Of a DNA stretch of 15,325 bases, positions 6,465 through 12,532 are shown in pieces. Positions within the stretch are counted from its first letter, which is position 1. Every line of letters starts with the position of its first letter. The stretch covers positions 1 through 15,325 of the forward strand of contig JACVQI010000043.1 of NCBI GenBank assembly GCA_015661095.1. The letters run 5' to 3'. The notes below the pieces were generated by a model. It made no database searches, was not told the origin of the DNA, and saw nothing but the letters and a program-made list of their open reading frames with translations. A program made the translations under genes and the position numbers. The stretch is from Gammaproteobacteria bacterium. Lineage in GTDB: Bacteria; Pseudomonadota; Gammaproteobacteria; Eutrophobiales; Eutrophobiaceae.

Positions 6465-6541
6465 GGCTATGTAGCTCAGACGGTTAGAGCACGGCACTCA
6501 TAACGCCGGGGTCGGTGGTTCGATTCCACCCATAGCCACCA
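6465..6541 (+). tRNA. tRNA-Met (CAT), elongator type, CCA encoded
   Basis: The 77 bases fold as a complete tRNA: acceptor GGCTATG/CATAGCC with discriminator A and encoded CCA; D-stem GCTC/GAGC; anticodon loop CTCATAA with CAT at 6499-6501; variable loop GGGTC; T-stem GGTGG/CCACC with loop TTCGATT. The sequence is close to E. coli elongator tRNA-Met (GGCTACGTAGCTCAG...). The acceptor starts with a G-C pair, so it is not the initiator, and Met is more likely than the lysidine Ile type. The anticodon stem CGGCA/CGCCG has an A31-C39 mismatch next to the loop, where E. coli has A-U. Confidence 0.95.
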
Positions 6542-6592
6542 GTTCACTCCACTCGCATTATTCGAACCAAACTTCCAGATTTCATTATGGAA

Positions 6593-6612
6593 CCACCGAC
6601 CTAGGCCGGTGG
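6593..6612 (-). terminator. Hairpin between tRNA-Met and the SYLF gene
   Basis: The minus strand reads CCACCG-G-CCTAGG-T-CGGTGG, a 20-base near-perfect palindrome if a G-U pair is allowed. On the plus strand the same position is an A-C mismatch. It lies about 40 bases after the stop of the minus-strand SYLF gene and is followed by TTCCATAAT rather than a true T run. It may end that transcript or help process the tRNA 3' end. Confidence 0.35.
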
Positions 6613-6653
6613 CTGTTGAATACCGTCCATGGTATTTCCTTAACCAGTTTAAA

Positions 6654-7193
6654 TCAGCGCTTTAATTTCGTAATCTTGGATCCTTCCAGCGTCAGGTTGT
6701 ACATCAAACCCTTGTTGCTGATAATGAAGCCGACTATCGGATCAGTGATGGTAACGGTGTTAATGTCCTTCCCCACGCCCAGTTCTATCAAAGCAACGGA
6801 ACCATCCACACCGACTTCCCAGCCGTTGCTGTTACGGAATTTTTCCAGAGCGCCTTTATCGAGAAAAACCAGAATGACGGTTTTTAGTTGCGCACCAACC
6901 TGAAAACCGATCGAGGCGGACGCCGTGCTGTAATAGTCAACGTTTTTACCGGCGATCTGTAATGCACCTTCACCGAATTCACCACCCACGCCGAAACCGG
7001 CCTTGATCACTTCCGGGAAGACCAGTACACCTTCAGCCTTTTGCAAAAATGCCTCGCCACCGCCTACTTCTTTCTTAAACGTATCCAGCGCGGCACCGAC
7101 TTTTATATCGATCTCCTGAGCACTGGCGGCAATACCAGTATTCGTATAGATACCGAGACACATAAATATGGAAATTAAAATCGTGTTTTTCAT
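6654..7193 (-). CDS. Exported SYLF-domain (Ysc84-type) lipid-binding protein
   Basis: A signal peptide is evident: KN near the start, a hydrophobic stretch ILISIFMCLGIY, and an AxA cleavage site at about residue 25 (IAASA|QEID). The mature part is the SYLF/Ysc84 domain. Its signatures are LQKAEGVLVFPEVIKAGFGV, GGEFGEGAL, YYSTASASIGFQVGAQ and VILVFLDKGALEKF, ending in an extended beta region. SYLF proteins bind phosphoinositides in eukaryotes; bacterial members are periplasmic or outer-membrane-associated with unclear function. The 179 residues are a normal length. It has its own transcription unit, with long non-coding DNA upstream and the tRNA-side hairpin downstream. An AAAGG ribosome site lies slightly far from the ATG. 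An extremely short ORF (ATG GAA ACG TAA) with a perfect GGAGGAG site lies just upstream. Confidence 0.88.
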   Translation of the reverse strand: MKNTILISIFMCLGIYTNTGIAASAQEIDIKVGAALDTFKKEVGGGEAFLQKAEGVLVFPEVIKAGFGVGGEFGEGALQIAGKNVDYYSTASASIGFQVGAQLKTVILVFLDKGALEKFRNSNGWEVGVDGSVALIELGVGKDINTVTITDPIVGFIISNKGLMYNLTLEGSKITKLKR

Positions 7194-7311
7194 AATTATT
7201 TCTACCTTTGGCTAATGCTATATCATTCAGAAAATTACGTTTCCATCGCAAACTCCTCCGTCATCCTTGCTGAATGAGTGTAAACCATTTTTGGATGAAA
7301 ACCACTAAGGA

Positions 7312-7329
7312 ACCTCAGTTAACTTAGGT
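7312..7329. repeat. 18-bp imperfect palindrome with GTTAAC centre
   Basis: ACCTCAGTTAACTTAGGT is symmetrical around 7320/7321 except for one base pair position (C against T). It lies about 120 bp before the SYLF gene and resembles an operator. It shares an AACT/AGTT core with the palindrome at 7394. Confidence 0.45.
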
Positions 7330-7393
7330 GATCTGTCGGGTACAGACTCGTATCAGTGGTCTTGCCGATACAAACCACATAGCTGAGACAGGC

Positions 7394-7410
7394 TGCTTAA
7401 CTGTTAAGCA
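7394..7410. repeat. 17-bp perfect inverted repeat
   Basis: TGCTTAA-CTG-TTAAGCA has seven-base arms around a three-base centre. It could be an operator or a small hairpin. Its centre is about 81 bp from that of the 7312 palindrome. No T run follows on either strand. Confidence 0.5.
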
Positions 7411-7442
7411 ATGACAATCACGCCAACGTCAATTGCCTGCAG

Positions 7443-7544
7443 CTAGGAAATATCCACGTTCCAGCCTTCCGGCAGGGTCCGCGCCATCTGCTTTATAGCG
7501 AAATTTGAATCATCACAAATTAAATGAAAAAATTCCATAAGCAT
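7443..7544 (-). CDS. Possible 33-residue protein, unrecognised
   Basis: A short open frame runs from ATG at 7544 (or a second ATG at 7538) to TAG at 7443. The peptide starts MLMEFFHLICDDSNFAI and ends QMARTLPEGWNVDIS. The C-terminal half is GC-rich with codon use like real genes here, unlike the AT-rich start. This suggests either a genuine small protein or the 3' end of a decayed gene. There is no strong ribosome site. I do not recognise the family. Confidence 0.3.
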   Translation of the reverse strand: MLMEFFHLICDDSNFAIKQMARTLPEGWNVDIS

Positions 7545-7636
7545 CTGTTTCTAAAAAATAACTTGTATAACACACGAATAATTCACGGTTCAGCACAGGC
7601 AGGATCGGTGACGCTGAAAAGTGGATATAACCGAAA

Positions 7637-7650
7637 TCTGAGAACTCAGA
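7637..7650. repeat. 14-bp perfect palindrome upstream of the membrane-protein gene
   Basis: TCTGAG-AA-CTCAGA is fully symmetrical and lies just upstream of the candidate -35 (7655-7660), where an activator would bind. No known consensus was recognised. Confidence 0.4.
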
Positions 7651-7654
7651 AGCT

Positions 7655-7684
7655 CTGGCAAATCCTGAATGAAAGCGTTATATT
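7655..7684 (+). promoter_or_regulatory. Candidate promoter of the membrane sensor-like gene
   Basis: CTGGCA (7655-7660, four of six), an 18-base spacer and TATATT (7679-7684, five of six) form a plausible sigma70 promoter about 45 bp before the ATG at 7730. An AAGGG ribosome site lies seven bases before that ATG. Confidence 0.4.
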
Positions 7685-7729
7685 TTACCCCCCACCATAA
7701 AACAGGGATGGAGGCTTAAGGGATTAATT

Positions 7730-8428
7730 ATGAATACGCCAAACATTACTACCGCAGTTGAATATTCCAGGGATTTTATTACGGTTAAAAACCAGATTTA
7801 TATCTTGTATTCACAAGCCGTAGTCACATTCTGCTTTCCGGTTATCGCGGCCGTTTGCCTGGCATGGGTCTTGTGGGAAGTTGCATTTCGGGAAATATTA
7901 TTTATCTGGCTGGCGCTAGTCATGATTCATGCAGTCATAAGATATTTCCTGTTGTGGAAATATCACCATGACAAAATTGTCCCGGATAATGCCGACATAT
8001 GGCTCAAACGCTTTCTGACATCCGTGTTGATATCCGGCATCCTGTGGGGAGTCGCCGGAATCATCCTGGTTCCCTACGAAAACACCATTGAATACACTCT
8101 ATATAATGGTCTGACACTGCTCATCACCTGCGGACTGGTCTCCGGCGCACTGATCTCTTATTCCATTAATATCTGGGTGATAATTGCATATTCATTTCCC
8201 GCTTTGATTCCACCGGCAGTTCATCTGATTTCACTTGGGGATCAATACAACAGCGCGTTCGGGGGCTTTCTCCTGCTGTACTACTTCTTTATCGGTGTCG
8301 CCGCCGCCAGGATGAACAGACAGTTCCACCGCTATTTAGAAATGGAGCATCAGCAAAAAGAACTCATTTATAAATATGAGCGGCTGAAATTGGTATACAC
8401 AGACTTTCGTAAACATTTGAAGCATTAG
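7730..8428 (+). CDS. Six-helix membrane protein resembling the sensor part of GGDEF/histidine-kinase proteins, no output domain
   Basis: The 232 residues contain about six hydrophobic segments (roughly 29-50, 53-75, 94-113, 124-144, 146-165 and 172-192). These are followed by a charged helical tail (about 195-232: RMNRQFHRYLEMEHQQKEL, then YKYERLKLVYTD). The order of motifs (a short cytosolic start, a WLALVMIHAVIRYFLL segment, then ISGILWGVAGIILVP) is that of the membrane input domain placed before GGDEF, EAL or kinase domains in many gammaproteobacteria. Here the protein stops in what would be the linker coiled coil. Downstream DNA does not encode a continuing signalling domain, since the next gene is convergent. 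It may be a truncated remnant or an independent partner protein. AAGGG with seven-base spacing supports the start. Confidence 0.7.
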   Translation: MNTPNITTAVEYSRDFITVKNQIYILYSQAVVTFCFPVIAAVCLAWVLWEVAFREILFIWLALVMIHAVIRYFLLWKYHHDKIVPDNADIWLKRFLTSVLISGILWGVAGIILVPYENTIEYTLYNGLTLLITCGLVSGALISYSINIWVIIAYSFPALIPPAVHLISLGDQYNSAFGGFLLLYYFFIGVAAARMNRQFHRYLEMEHQQKELIYKYERLKLVYTDFRKHLKH

Positions 8429-8449
8429 GCCGGGGAACATCAATCCGGC
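8429..8449. repeat. Inverted repeat between convergent genes
   Basis: GCCGG (8429-8433) and CCGGC (8445-8449) flank an 11-base loop immediately after the stop codon of the membrane-protein gene. It lacks a T run, so terminator function is uncertain. Confidence 0.25.
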
Positions 8450-8486
8450 GCTGGCAGTCTGACGTGGGTGAAATGCGGGCTTAAGG

Positions 8487-8828
8487 TCAATCCCTGATTT
8501 TTTTCTGGATATGGGGGAGGGTTTCCACCTCACCCCGCTTCATGTAACGCTTTTCGTCGCCGGTGGCGGTGACATTCTCATAGATACCGTCATCCCGTTT
8601 CACCAGTTTGGTGAATCCATGGTTTTTCAGTTCACTATTGGAAACAGTCACCGCAACGGCCGGGGCTTTGGTGATAATTTTTCTGACAGGCGCCATCGGG
8701 TCAGTATCCCCAAGGCCAATTTGAGCTGCATAGCATAACTCAACCCAGGTCCTTATCCTGACACCGATCGTGTGGTTTACTTCGACGGTCTTTCCATTTT
8801 CGTCGCAGTGGTAGTCATAGACCGGCAT
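8487..8828 (-). CDS. FmdB-like protein with a degenerate zinc-ribbon start
   Basis: The N-terminus MPVYDYHCDENGKTVEVNH has the first strand of FmdB-type zinc-ribbon proteins (MPxYxYxC). The second cysteine of the usual CxxCG knuckle is absent (C8-DENG). The only other cysteine is C32 in TWVELCYAAQIGLGDTDP, a stretch resembling a WGELC-type subgroup. The C-terminal half (SELKNHGFTKLVKRDDGIYENVTATGDEKRY) resembles tails seen in other small FmdB-like proteins. Two cysteines are too few for a normal ribbon, so zinc binding is doubtful. The gene starts 12 bases after the HD-domain gene and probably shares its transcript; a GAGGG site lies in that junction. Function unknown; FmdB members are called putative regulators without firm evidence. 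Confidence 0.65.
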   Translation of the reverse strand: MPVYDYHCDENGKTVEVNHTIGVRIRTWVELCYAAQIGLGDTDPMAPVRKIITKAPAVAVTVSNSELKNHGFTKLVKRDDGIYENVTATGDEKRYMKRGEVETLPHIQKKIRD

Positions 8829-8840
8829 ACAACTCGCAAA

Positions 8841-9479
8841 TCAGCCCTCAAGCCGTTCTGATCTGTCGTGCAATAATTTCTGTATATTCGTCCGGGTGTT
8901 CACGTGAAATCTTGATTCCCCCCGCTCATTATAATAATCAGTGGTCAGATACAATTCCTCCCGCAGGAAAAGCTCTACCCGTTCGGAGGCCATTGTCTTC
9001 CATTCATTCCAGGTGATTTTTTTCCCGCTCATCATTTCGTATTCGTCCCTGAGGTCTATGGTGTTCTTCTTGAAAAACGAATAATCCGCAGCCAGACCCG
9101 CCAGATCCGCCGCCCTGACAGCCTTGTCTTCATTGGTCTTGCAGATGGCATCGACATGTGTCGCCATTATCGCTGCTTCAACTTTCCGGATTATATCGGC
9201 ATCCATACCATTGCTCCGCAAAGCCTTTACCGCCAAATCTGCGGAGTAAGCTTCCTTGGAATCAAAGCCCTTGGCCATATGGTTTTCGAGAAACCCAGCG
9301 TCATGGAACAGGATGGCGTAATAAATAACAGCTTCGTTAACTTCGACGCCTTCCTTTTTACACCTGGCGATTATCTTCTCCCCTTCTCCCAGGACAAAAC
9401 GAATATGATCGAAGTTATGATACTGTAACTTCGGGTCATAATGTTGAGCTGCTAGTTGTTCTATTTTTTCGTCGCGCAC
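8841..9479 (-). CDS. HD-domain metal-dependent phosphohydrolase-like protein
   Basis: The 212-residue protein has the HD-superfamily metal site in order: YHNFDH (H21/H25), FHDAGF (H59-D60), ATHVD (H108) and AADLAGL (D125). The YHNxxHxxxV opening and the long helical C-terminus match the predicted HD phosphohydrolases often found as single small proteins. HD enzymes cleave phosphate esters of nucleotides or signalling molecules; the substrate cannot be told. The ATG at 9479 is preceded by a loose CAGGA-like region (reverse strand TCCTGGATGAGCC). A TATAAT (9545-9540) about 60 bp upstream may be its -10. The FmdB-like gene follows 12 bases later. Confidence 0.8.
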   Translation of the reverse strand: MRDEKIEQLAAQHYDPKLQYHNFDHIRFVLGEGEKIIARCKKEGVEVNEAVIYYAILFHDAGFLENHMAKGFDSKEAYSADLAVKALRSNGMDADIIRKVEAAIMATHVDAICKTNEDKAVRAADLAGLAADYSFFKKNTIDLRDEYEMMSGKKITWNEWKTMASERVELFLREELYLTTDYYNERGESRFHVNTRTNIQKLLHDRSERLEG

Positions 9480-9539
9480 GGCTCATCCAGGAGTTTGGTC
9501 GTGGTCGGATATTGGCACAAATATTAATATTATTAGATA

Positions 9540-9569
9540 ATTATAATGCTTTAATAGTCCGCATTTGAA
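9540..9569 (-). promoter_or_regulatory. Candidate promoter of the HD-FmdB operon
   Basis: On the minus strand TTCAAA (9569-9564) is followed after 18 bases by a perfect TATAAT (9545-9540). The -10 is strong and the -35 weak. Transcription would start near 9533, about 54 bp before the HD-gene ATG. Confidence 0.4.
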
Positions 9570-9816
9570 GGAATATCTCGATTATTAGCGACTAAGTCAC
9601 ACAAAATTACACATCGAGTGATGCCACCCTTCTAATCCGTATCCTTGCTACATAACCAGGCCATTGAAAACCCTCATCAGGACACTGATCCGGCACGGCG
9701 CCCGGGTTTCGAGCAGGATACAGCTACCTATTGACCATTATTCCCATATATTGAACACATAAAACCCATAAAAAATTTACACCTGTATATTATGTTTAAT
9801 ATTTCACATTCATGCC

Positions 9817-9835
9817 TATTCCAGTACCTGGAATA
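9817..9835. promoter_or_regulatory. 19-bp perfect inverted repeat, candidate operator
   Basis: TATTCCAG-TAC-CTGGAATA has eight-base arms and a three-base centre. It lies about 115-135 bp before the ModE-like regulator, and no T run follows. Its size suits a dimeric winged-helix regulator, possibly that gene's own product. It does not match the E. coli ModE site (ATCGNTATATA-type). Confidence 0.5.
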
Positions 9836-9950
9836 CCTCTTAAATCTATTTAACATATTGTTTATACTGAATAATTCATTATGATGGGTTAACCATTTCT
9901 TCCTGGTGTAATAATATGCAAATATCTACAGAATTTATTTGGTAATACCC

Positions 9951-11027
9951 ATGCAAATTGATTTCAAATTACACATGCAACTGCATGGCGCCAAACAGCC
10001 GGAGATCGACCCAGGTCTTTTCAGAATTCTGGCAGCGGTACAGAAACAGGGTACGCTAAAAAACAGCGCCATCAGCGCCGGACTCTCCTACCGGCATGCC
10101 TGGGGTCTGATCAAAAAATGGGAACAGGAATTCCGGGCACCGTTACTGATACTCGAACGGGGTCGGGGCCGGGGCGCGAAACTGACTGAACTGGGCGAAA
10201 AACTGATGTGGGCCGAGCAATACCTGCATGAACAATTGCAGTCAAAACTCGACCTGCTGCGGGCGGAATTGAACGATTCACTGGCCATATTTATCCGGCC
10301 GGGAGACCGCCCCAAAACCAGAATTTTCGCCAGTCACGGCATGGCCATCACCTACCTGTTCGAGTTGCTGCAGGACGATAATCGATTTGATATAGATTTT
10401 CAGATCCACGGCAGTCTGGACAGCTTGCGCAACCTTAACAGCGGTCATTGCCAGATAGCCGGTTTTCACCTGCCCCTGCAACTGGTGGGTGAAATTATCG
10501 CGCCCCAATACCGCCACTGGATCACTCCGAACCGGCACTTATTGCTGAAAGTGGCGGTCAGGCAACAGGGCCTGCTGGTGAAGAAAGGCAATCCAAAAGG
10601 CATTACCACACTGCCGGACCTGACCAAACGTTCCGTCCGCTTTATCAATCGCCAGCGTAACTCAGGCACCCGGACCATCCTGGATCAATTACTGCTCAAA
10701 GAGGGTGTCAATGCAAAAAATATAAACGGCTATGCCAATGAAGAATTCACCCATGTCGCGGTCGCCGCGATAATCGCCAGCGGGGCCGCGGACGCCGGCT
10801 TCGGCATTGCCGCAGCCGCGGAGCAATTCAATCTGGATTTCATCCCGTATCTGCAGGAAGCCTATGTTCTGGCGCTGGATATGGGGCTCAACCCGATGCT
10901 GCAAGCCGCGATCAGGAAACAATTGCAATCCGCGAAATTTCGAGACCATATCAATACTCTCGCCGGCTATAACGCCAGTGAAGCCGGGCAGGAAATATCC
11001 TTCCAGGAACTGCTGGGTGAGGCTTGA
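9951..11027 (+). CDS. ModE-type winged-helix regulator fused to a periplasmic-binding-like domain
   Basis: The N-terminal winged helix (about residues 20-85) has the ModE pattern: LFRILAAVQKQGTLKNSAI, GLSYRHAWGLIKKWE, then RGRGAKLTELGEKLM. A helical linker follows. Residues about 120-340 form a solute-binding-protein-like domain, with FASHGMAITYLFELL, an INRQRNSGTR anion-site-like motif (232-241), and ADAGFGIAAAAEQF. This combination is known from regulators sensing oxyanions such as molybdate or tungstate (COG1910-type domain). No molybdate/tungstate transporter lies nearby, so the ligand is unknown. I chose ATG 9951; an in-frame TTG at 9939 would add four residues. The protein is 358 residues, with no signal peptide, hence cytoplasmic. 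Confidence 0.82.
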   Translation: MQIDFKLHMQLHGAKQPEIDPGLFRILAAVQKQGTLKNSAISAGLSYRHAWGLIKKWEQEFRAPLLILERGRGRGAKLTELGEKLMWAEQYLHEQLQSKLDLLRAELNDSLAIFIRPGDRPKTRIFASHGMAITYLFELLQDDNRFDIDFQIHGSLDSLRNLNSGHCQIAGFHLPLQLVGEIIAPQYRHWITPNRHLLLKVAVRQQGLLVKKGNPKGITTLPDLTKRSVRFINRQRNSGTRTILDQLLLKEGVNAKNINGYANEEFTHVAVAAIIASGAADAGFGIAAAAEQFNLDFIPYLQEAYVLALDMGLNPMLQAAIRKQLQSAKFRDHINTLAGYNASEAGQEISFQELLGEA

Positions 11028-11158
11028 CCTGTGTACTACGGTATCCATACAACTCGTTGAAAACCTTAACGCTCTGGAATCAGCCGAAAGGCCATAATTG
11101 ACTGGAAATAAGGGTAAAGACGGTGTAATTTAGCCGTCCCTTATAACTTGCGGACGAG

Positions 11159-12529
11159 ATGGAAAGAAAACTACATATCAAGACATTCGGTTGTCAGATG
11201 AACGAATATGATTCTGACAGAATGCGCGATATGCTCCACCACTCCCATGCCATGACCCTCACGGGTGACCCCGCGGCCGCTGATCTGCTGCTGTTCAACA
11301 CCTGTTCCATACGCGAGAAGGCGCAGGAAAAATTATTTTCGGAATTAGGCAGGTGGCGCATCCATAAAGCTCAAAAACCGGGCTTTGTGATCGGCGTCGG
11401 CGGTTGTGTCGCCAGCCAGGAAGGTGAGACGATTCTGAAACGGGCGCCATATGTCGATATCATTTTCGGACCCCAAACCCTGCACCGGCTGCCGGCCATG
11501 TACGACGAGGTGCTGCGTTCTGGCAAACCCGCGGTCGATACTTCTTTCCCGGAAATTGAAAAATTCGACCGCCTGCCCGAGCCGCGCAGCAACGGGCCCA
11601 CGGCGTTTGTTTCCATCATGGAAGGCTGTTCCAAGTATTGCAGTTTCTGTGTAGTACCCTATACGCGGGGGGAAGAGATCAGCCGGCCCCTCGATGACGT
11701 CCTCGCGGAGATCGTCGGACTGGCGGAACAGGGAGTGCGGGAAATCACCTTTTTAGGTCAAAACGTCAATGCCTATCGTGGTAAAACTTATACCGGCGAC
11801 ATAGCTGATCTGGCCAGCCTGATCGAATATACCACCGCGGTCGAGGGCATCGATCGTATCCGTTTTATCACTTCCCATCCGGTAGAATTTTCCGACCGGC
11901 TTATCGAGGTTTATGAGCATATCCCGCAACTGGCTGCTTATCTGCACCTGCCGGTGCAAAGCGGTTCAGACCGGATACTGATGTTAATGAAACGCGGACA
12001 CACCGCGCTCGAATATAAAACCAAAATCAAAAAACTGCGCAAGGTCAGACCGGAAATCAGCATCTCATCGGATTTCATCGTCGGCTTTCCCGGGGAAACC
12101 GAAGCGGATTTTCAGGCCACCATCGACTTAATCATGGAAGTTGGTTTTGATCAATCGTTCAGCTTCATCTACAGCAAACGTCCCGGCACGCCGGCGGCTG
12201 GTTTCCCTGACGATGTGTCTGTGGCGGTAAAGAAACAGCGCTTGCAGATCCTGCAAACCCGGATTAATCAACAGGCGATGCAGATCAGCAATAACATGGT
12301 CGGCACTACCCAGCGCATCCTGGTTGAAGGTCCGTCCCGGAATAATCCCTCTGAGCTGTGCGGCCGGACTGAAAACAACCGCACCGTGAATTTTACCGGA
12401 GAGCCGGAACACATCGGCCAGTTCATCGATATCAGAATCAGCGCGGTCAATCCGTATTCACTGCGGGGTGAAATAATAAACCCGTCGCAACCATTTGTCT
12501 CAACAAACCACAAACTTGCCTCCCGATAG
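11159..12529 (+). CDS. miaB: tRNA-2-methylthio-N6-dimethylallyladenosine synthase (MiaB)
   Basis: MiaB is a radical-SAM methylthiotransferase that converts i6A37 to ms2i6A37 in tRNAs reading UNN codons. The N-terminal UPF0004 domain supplies three cysteines for the second iron-sulfur cluster: FGCQMN (C12), NTCSIREKA (C49) and GGCVASQEG (C83). The radical-SAM CxxxCxxC is EGCSKYCSFC (C157, C161, C164), followed by VVPYTRGEE. A C-terminal TRAM domain (about 380-445) binds RNA. At 456 residues it is full length. It is the first gene of the miaB-phoH-ybeY-corC operon, with three bases to the next start. A hairpin-like repeat (GACGG/CCGTC, 11119-11138) lies in its leader. Confidence 0.97.
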   Translation: MERKLHIKTFGCQMNEYDSDRMRDMLHHSHAMTLTGDPAAADLLLFNTCSIREKAQEKLFSELGRWRIHKAQKPGFVIGVGGCVASQEGETILKRAPYVDIIFGPQTLHRLPAMYDEVLRSGKPAVDTSFPEIEKFDRLPEPRSNGPTAFVSIMEGCSKYCSFCVVPYTRGEEISRPLDDVLAEIVGLAEQGVREITFLGQNVNAYRGKTYTGDIADLASLIEYTTAVEGIDRIRFITSHPVEFSDRLIEVYEHIPQLAAYLHLPVQSGSDRILMLMKRGHTALEYKTKIKKLRKVRPEISISSDFIVGFPGETEADFQATIDLIMEVGFDQSFSFIYSKRPGTPAAGFPDDVSVAVKKQRLQILQTRINQQAMQISNNMVGTTQRILVEGPSRNNPSELCGRTENNRTVNFTGEPEHIGQFIDIRISAVNPYSLRGEIINPSQPFVSTNHKLASR

Positions 12530-12532
12530 TCC

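Larger units (their letters stand above)
7194..7729. other. Divergent intergenic region with palindromes and a possible tiny ORF
   Basis: This 536-bp stretch separates two divergent genes. It holds three palindromes (7312-7329, 7394-7410, 7637-7650), a possible 33-residue minus-strand ORF (7443-7544), a three-codon ORF with a strong ribosome site on the minus strand (start 7246), and a possible promoter for the membrane-protein gene (7655-7684). Nothing else was recognised. No transposon ends or tRNA remnants were seen. Confidence 0.5.
9480..9950. other. AT-rich divergent intergenic region
   Basis: This 471-bp spacer between divergent genes is clearly richer in A and T than its neighbours. 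On the left, TATAAT on the minus strand (9545-9540), with a weak TTCAAA (9569-9564) 18 bp upstream, could serve the HD gene. On the right, TTGTTT (9858-9863) and TATGAT (9880-9885) with a 16-base spacer could serve the regulator at 9951. A perfect 19-bp inverted repeat lies at 9817-9835. No gene was recognised. Confidence 0.5.

Noticed and set aside
6362..6541. Integrated mobile element bounded by the tRNA-Met partial duplicate
   Set aside because: Only about 80 bp lie between the copies, there is no integrase, and the duplicated part is the 5' end rather than the usual 3' attachment core.
9865..9883. Second Fur box before the ModE-like gene (ATAATTCATTATG)
   Set aside because: Only the CATTAT half fits; about nine of 19 positions match the consensus, too few to call.
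11098..11129. miaB promoter TTGACT...TGTAAT
   Set aside because: The hexamers are each good, but the 20-base spacer is outside the normal range.
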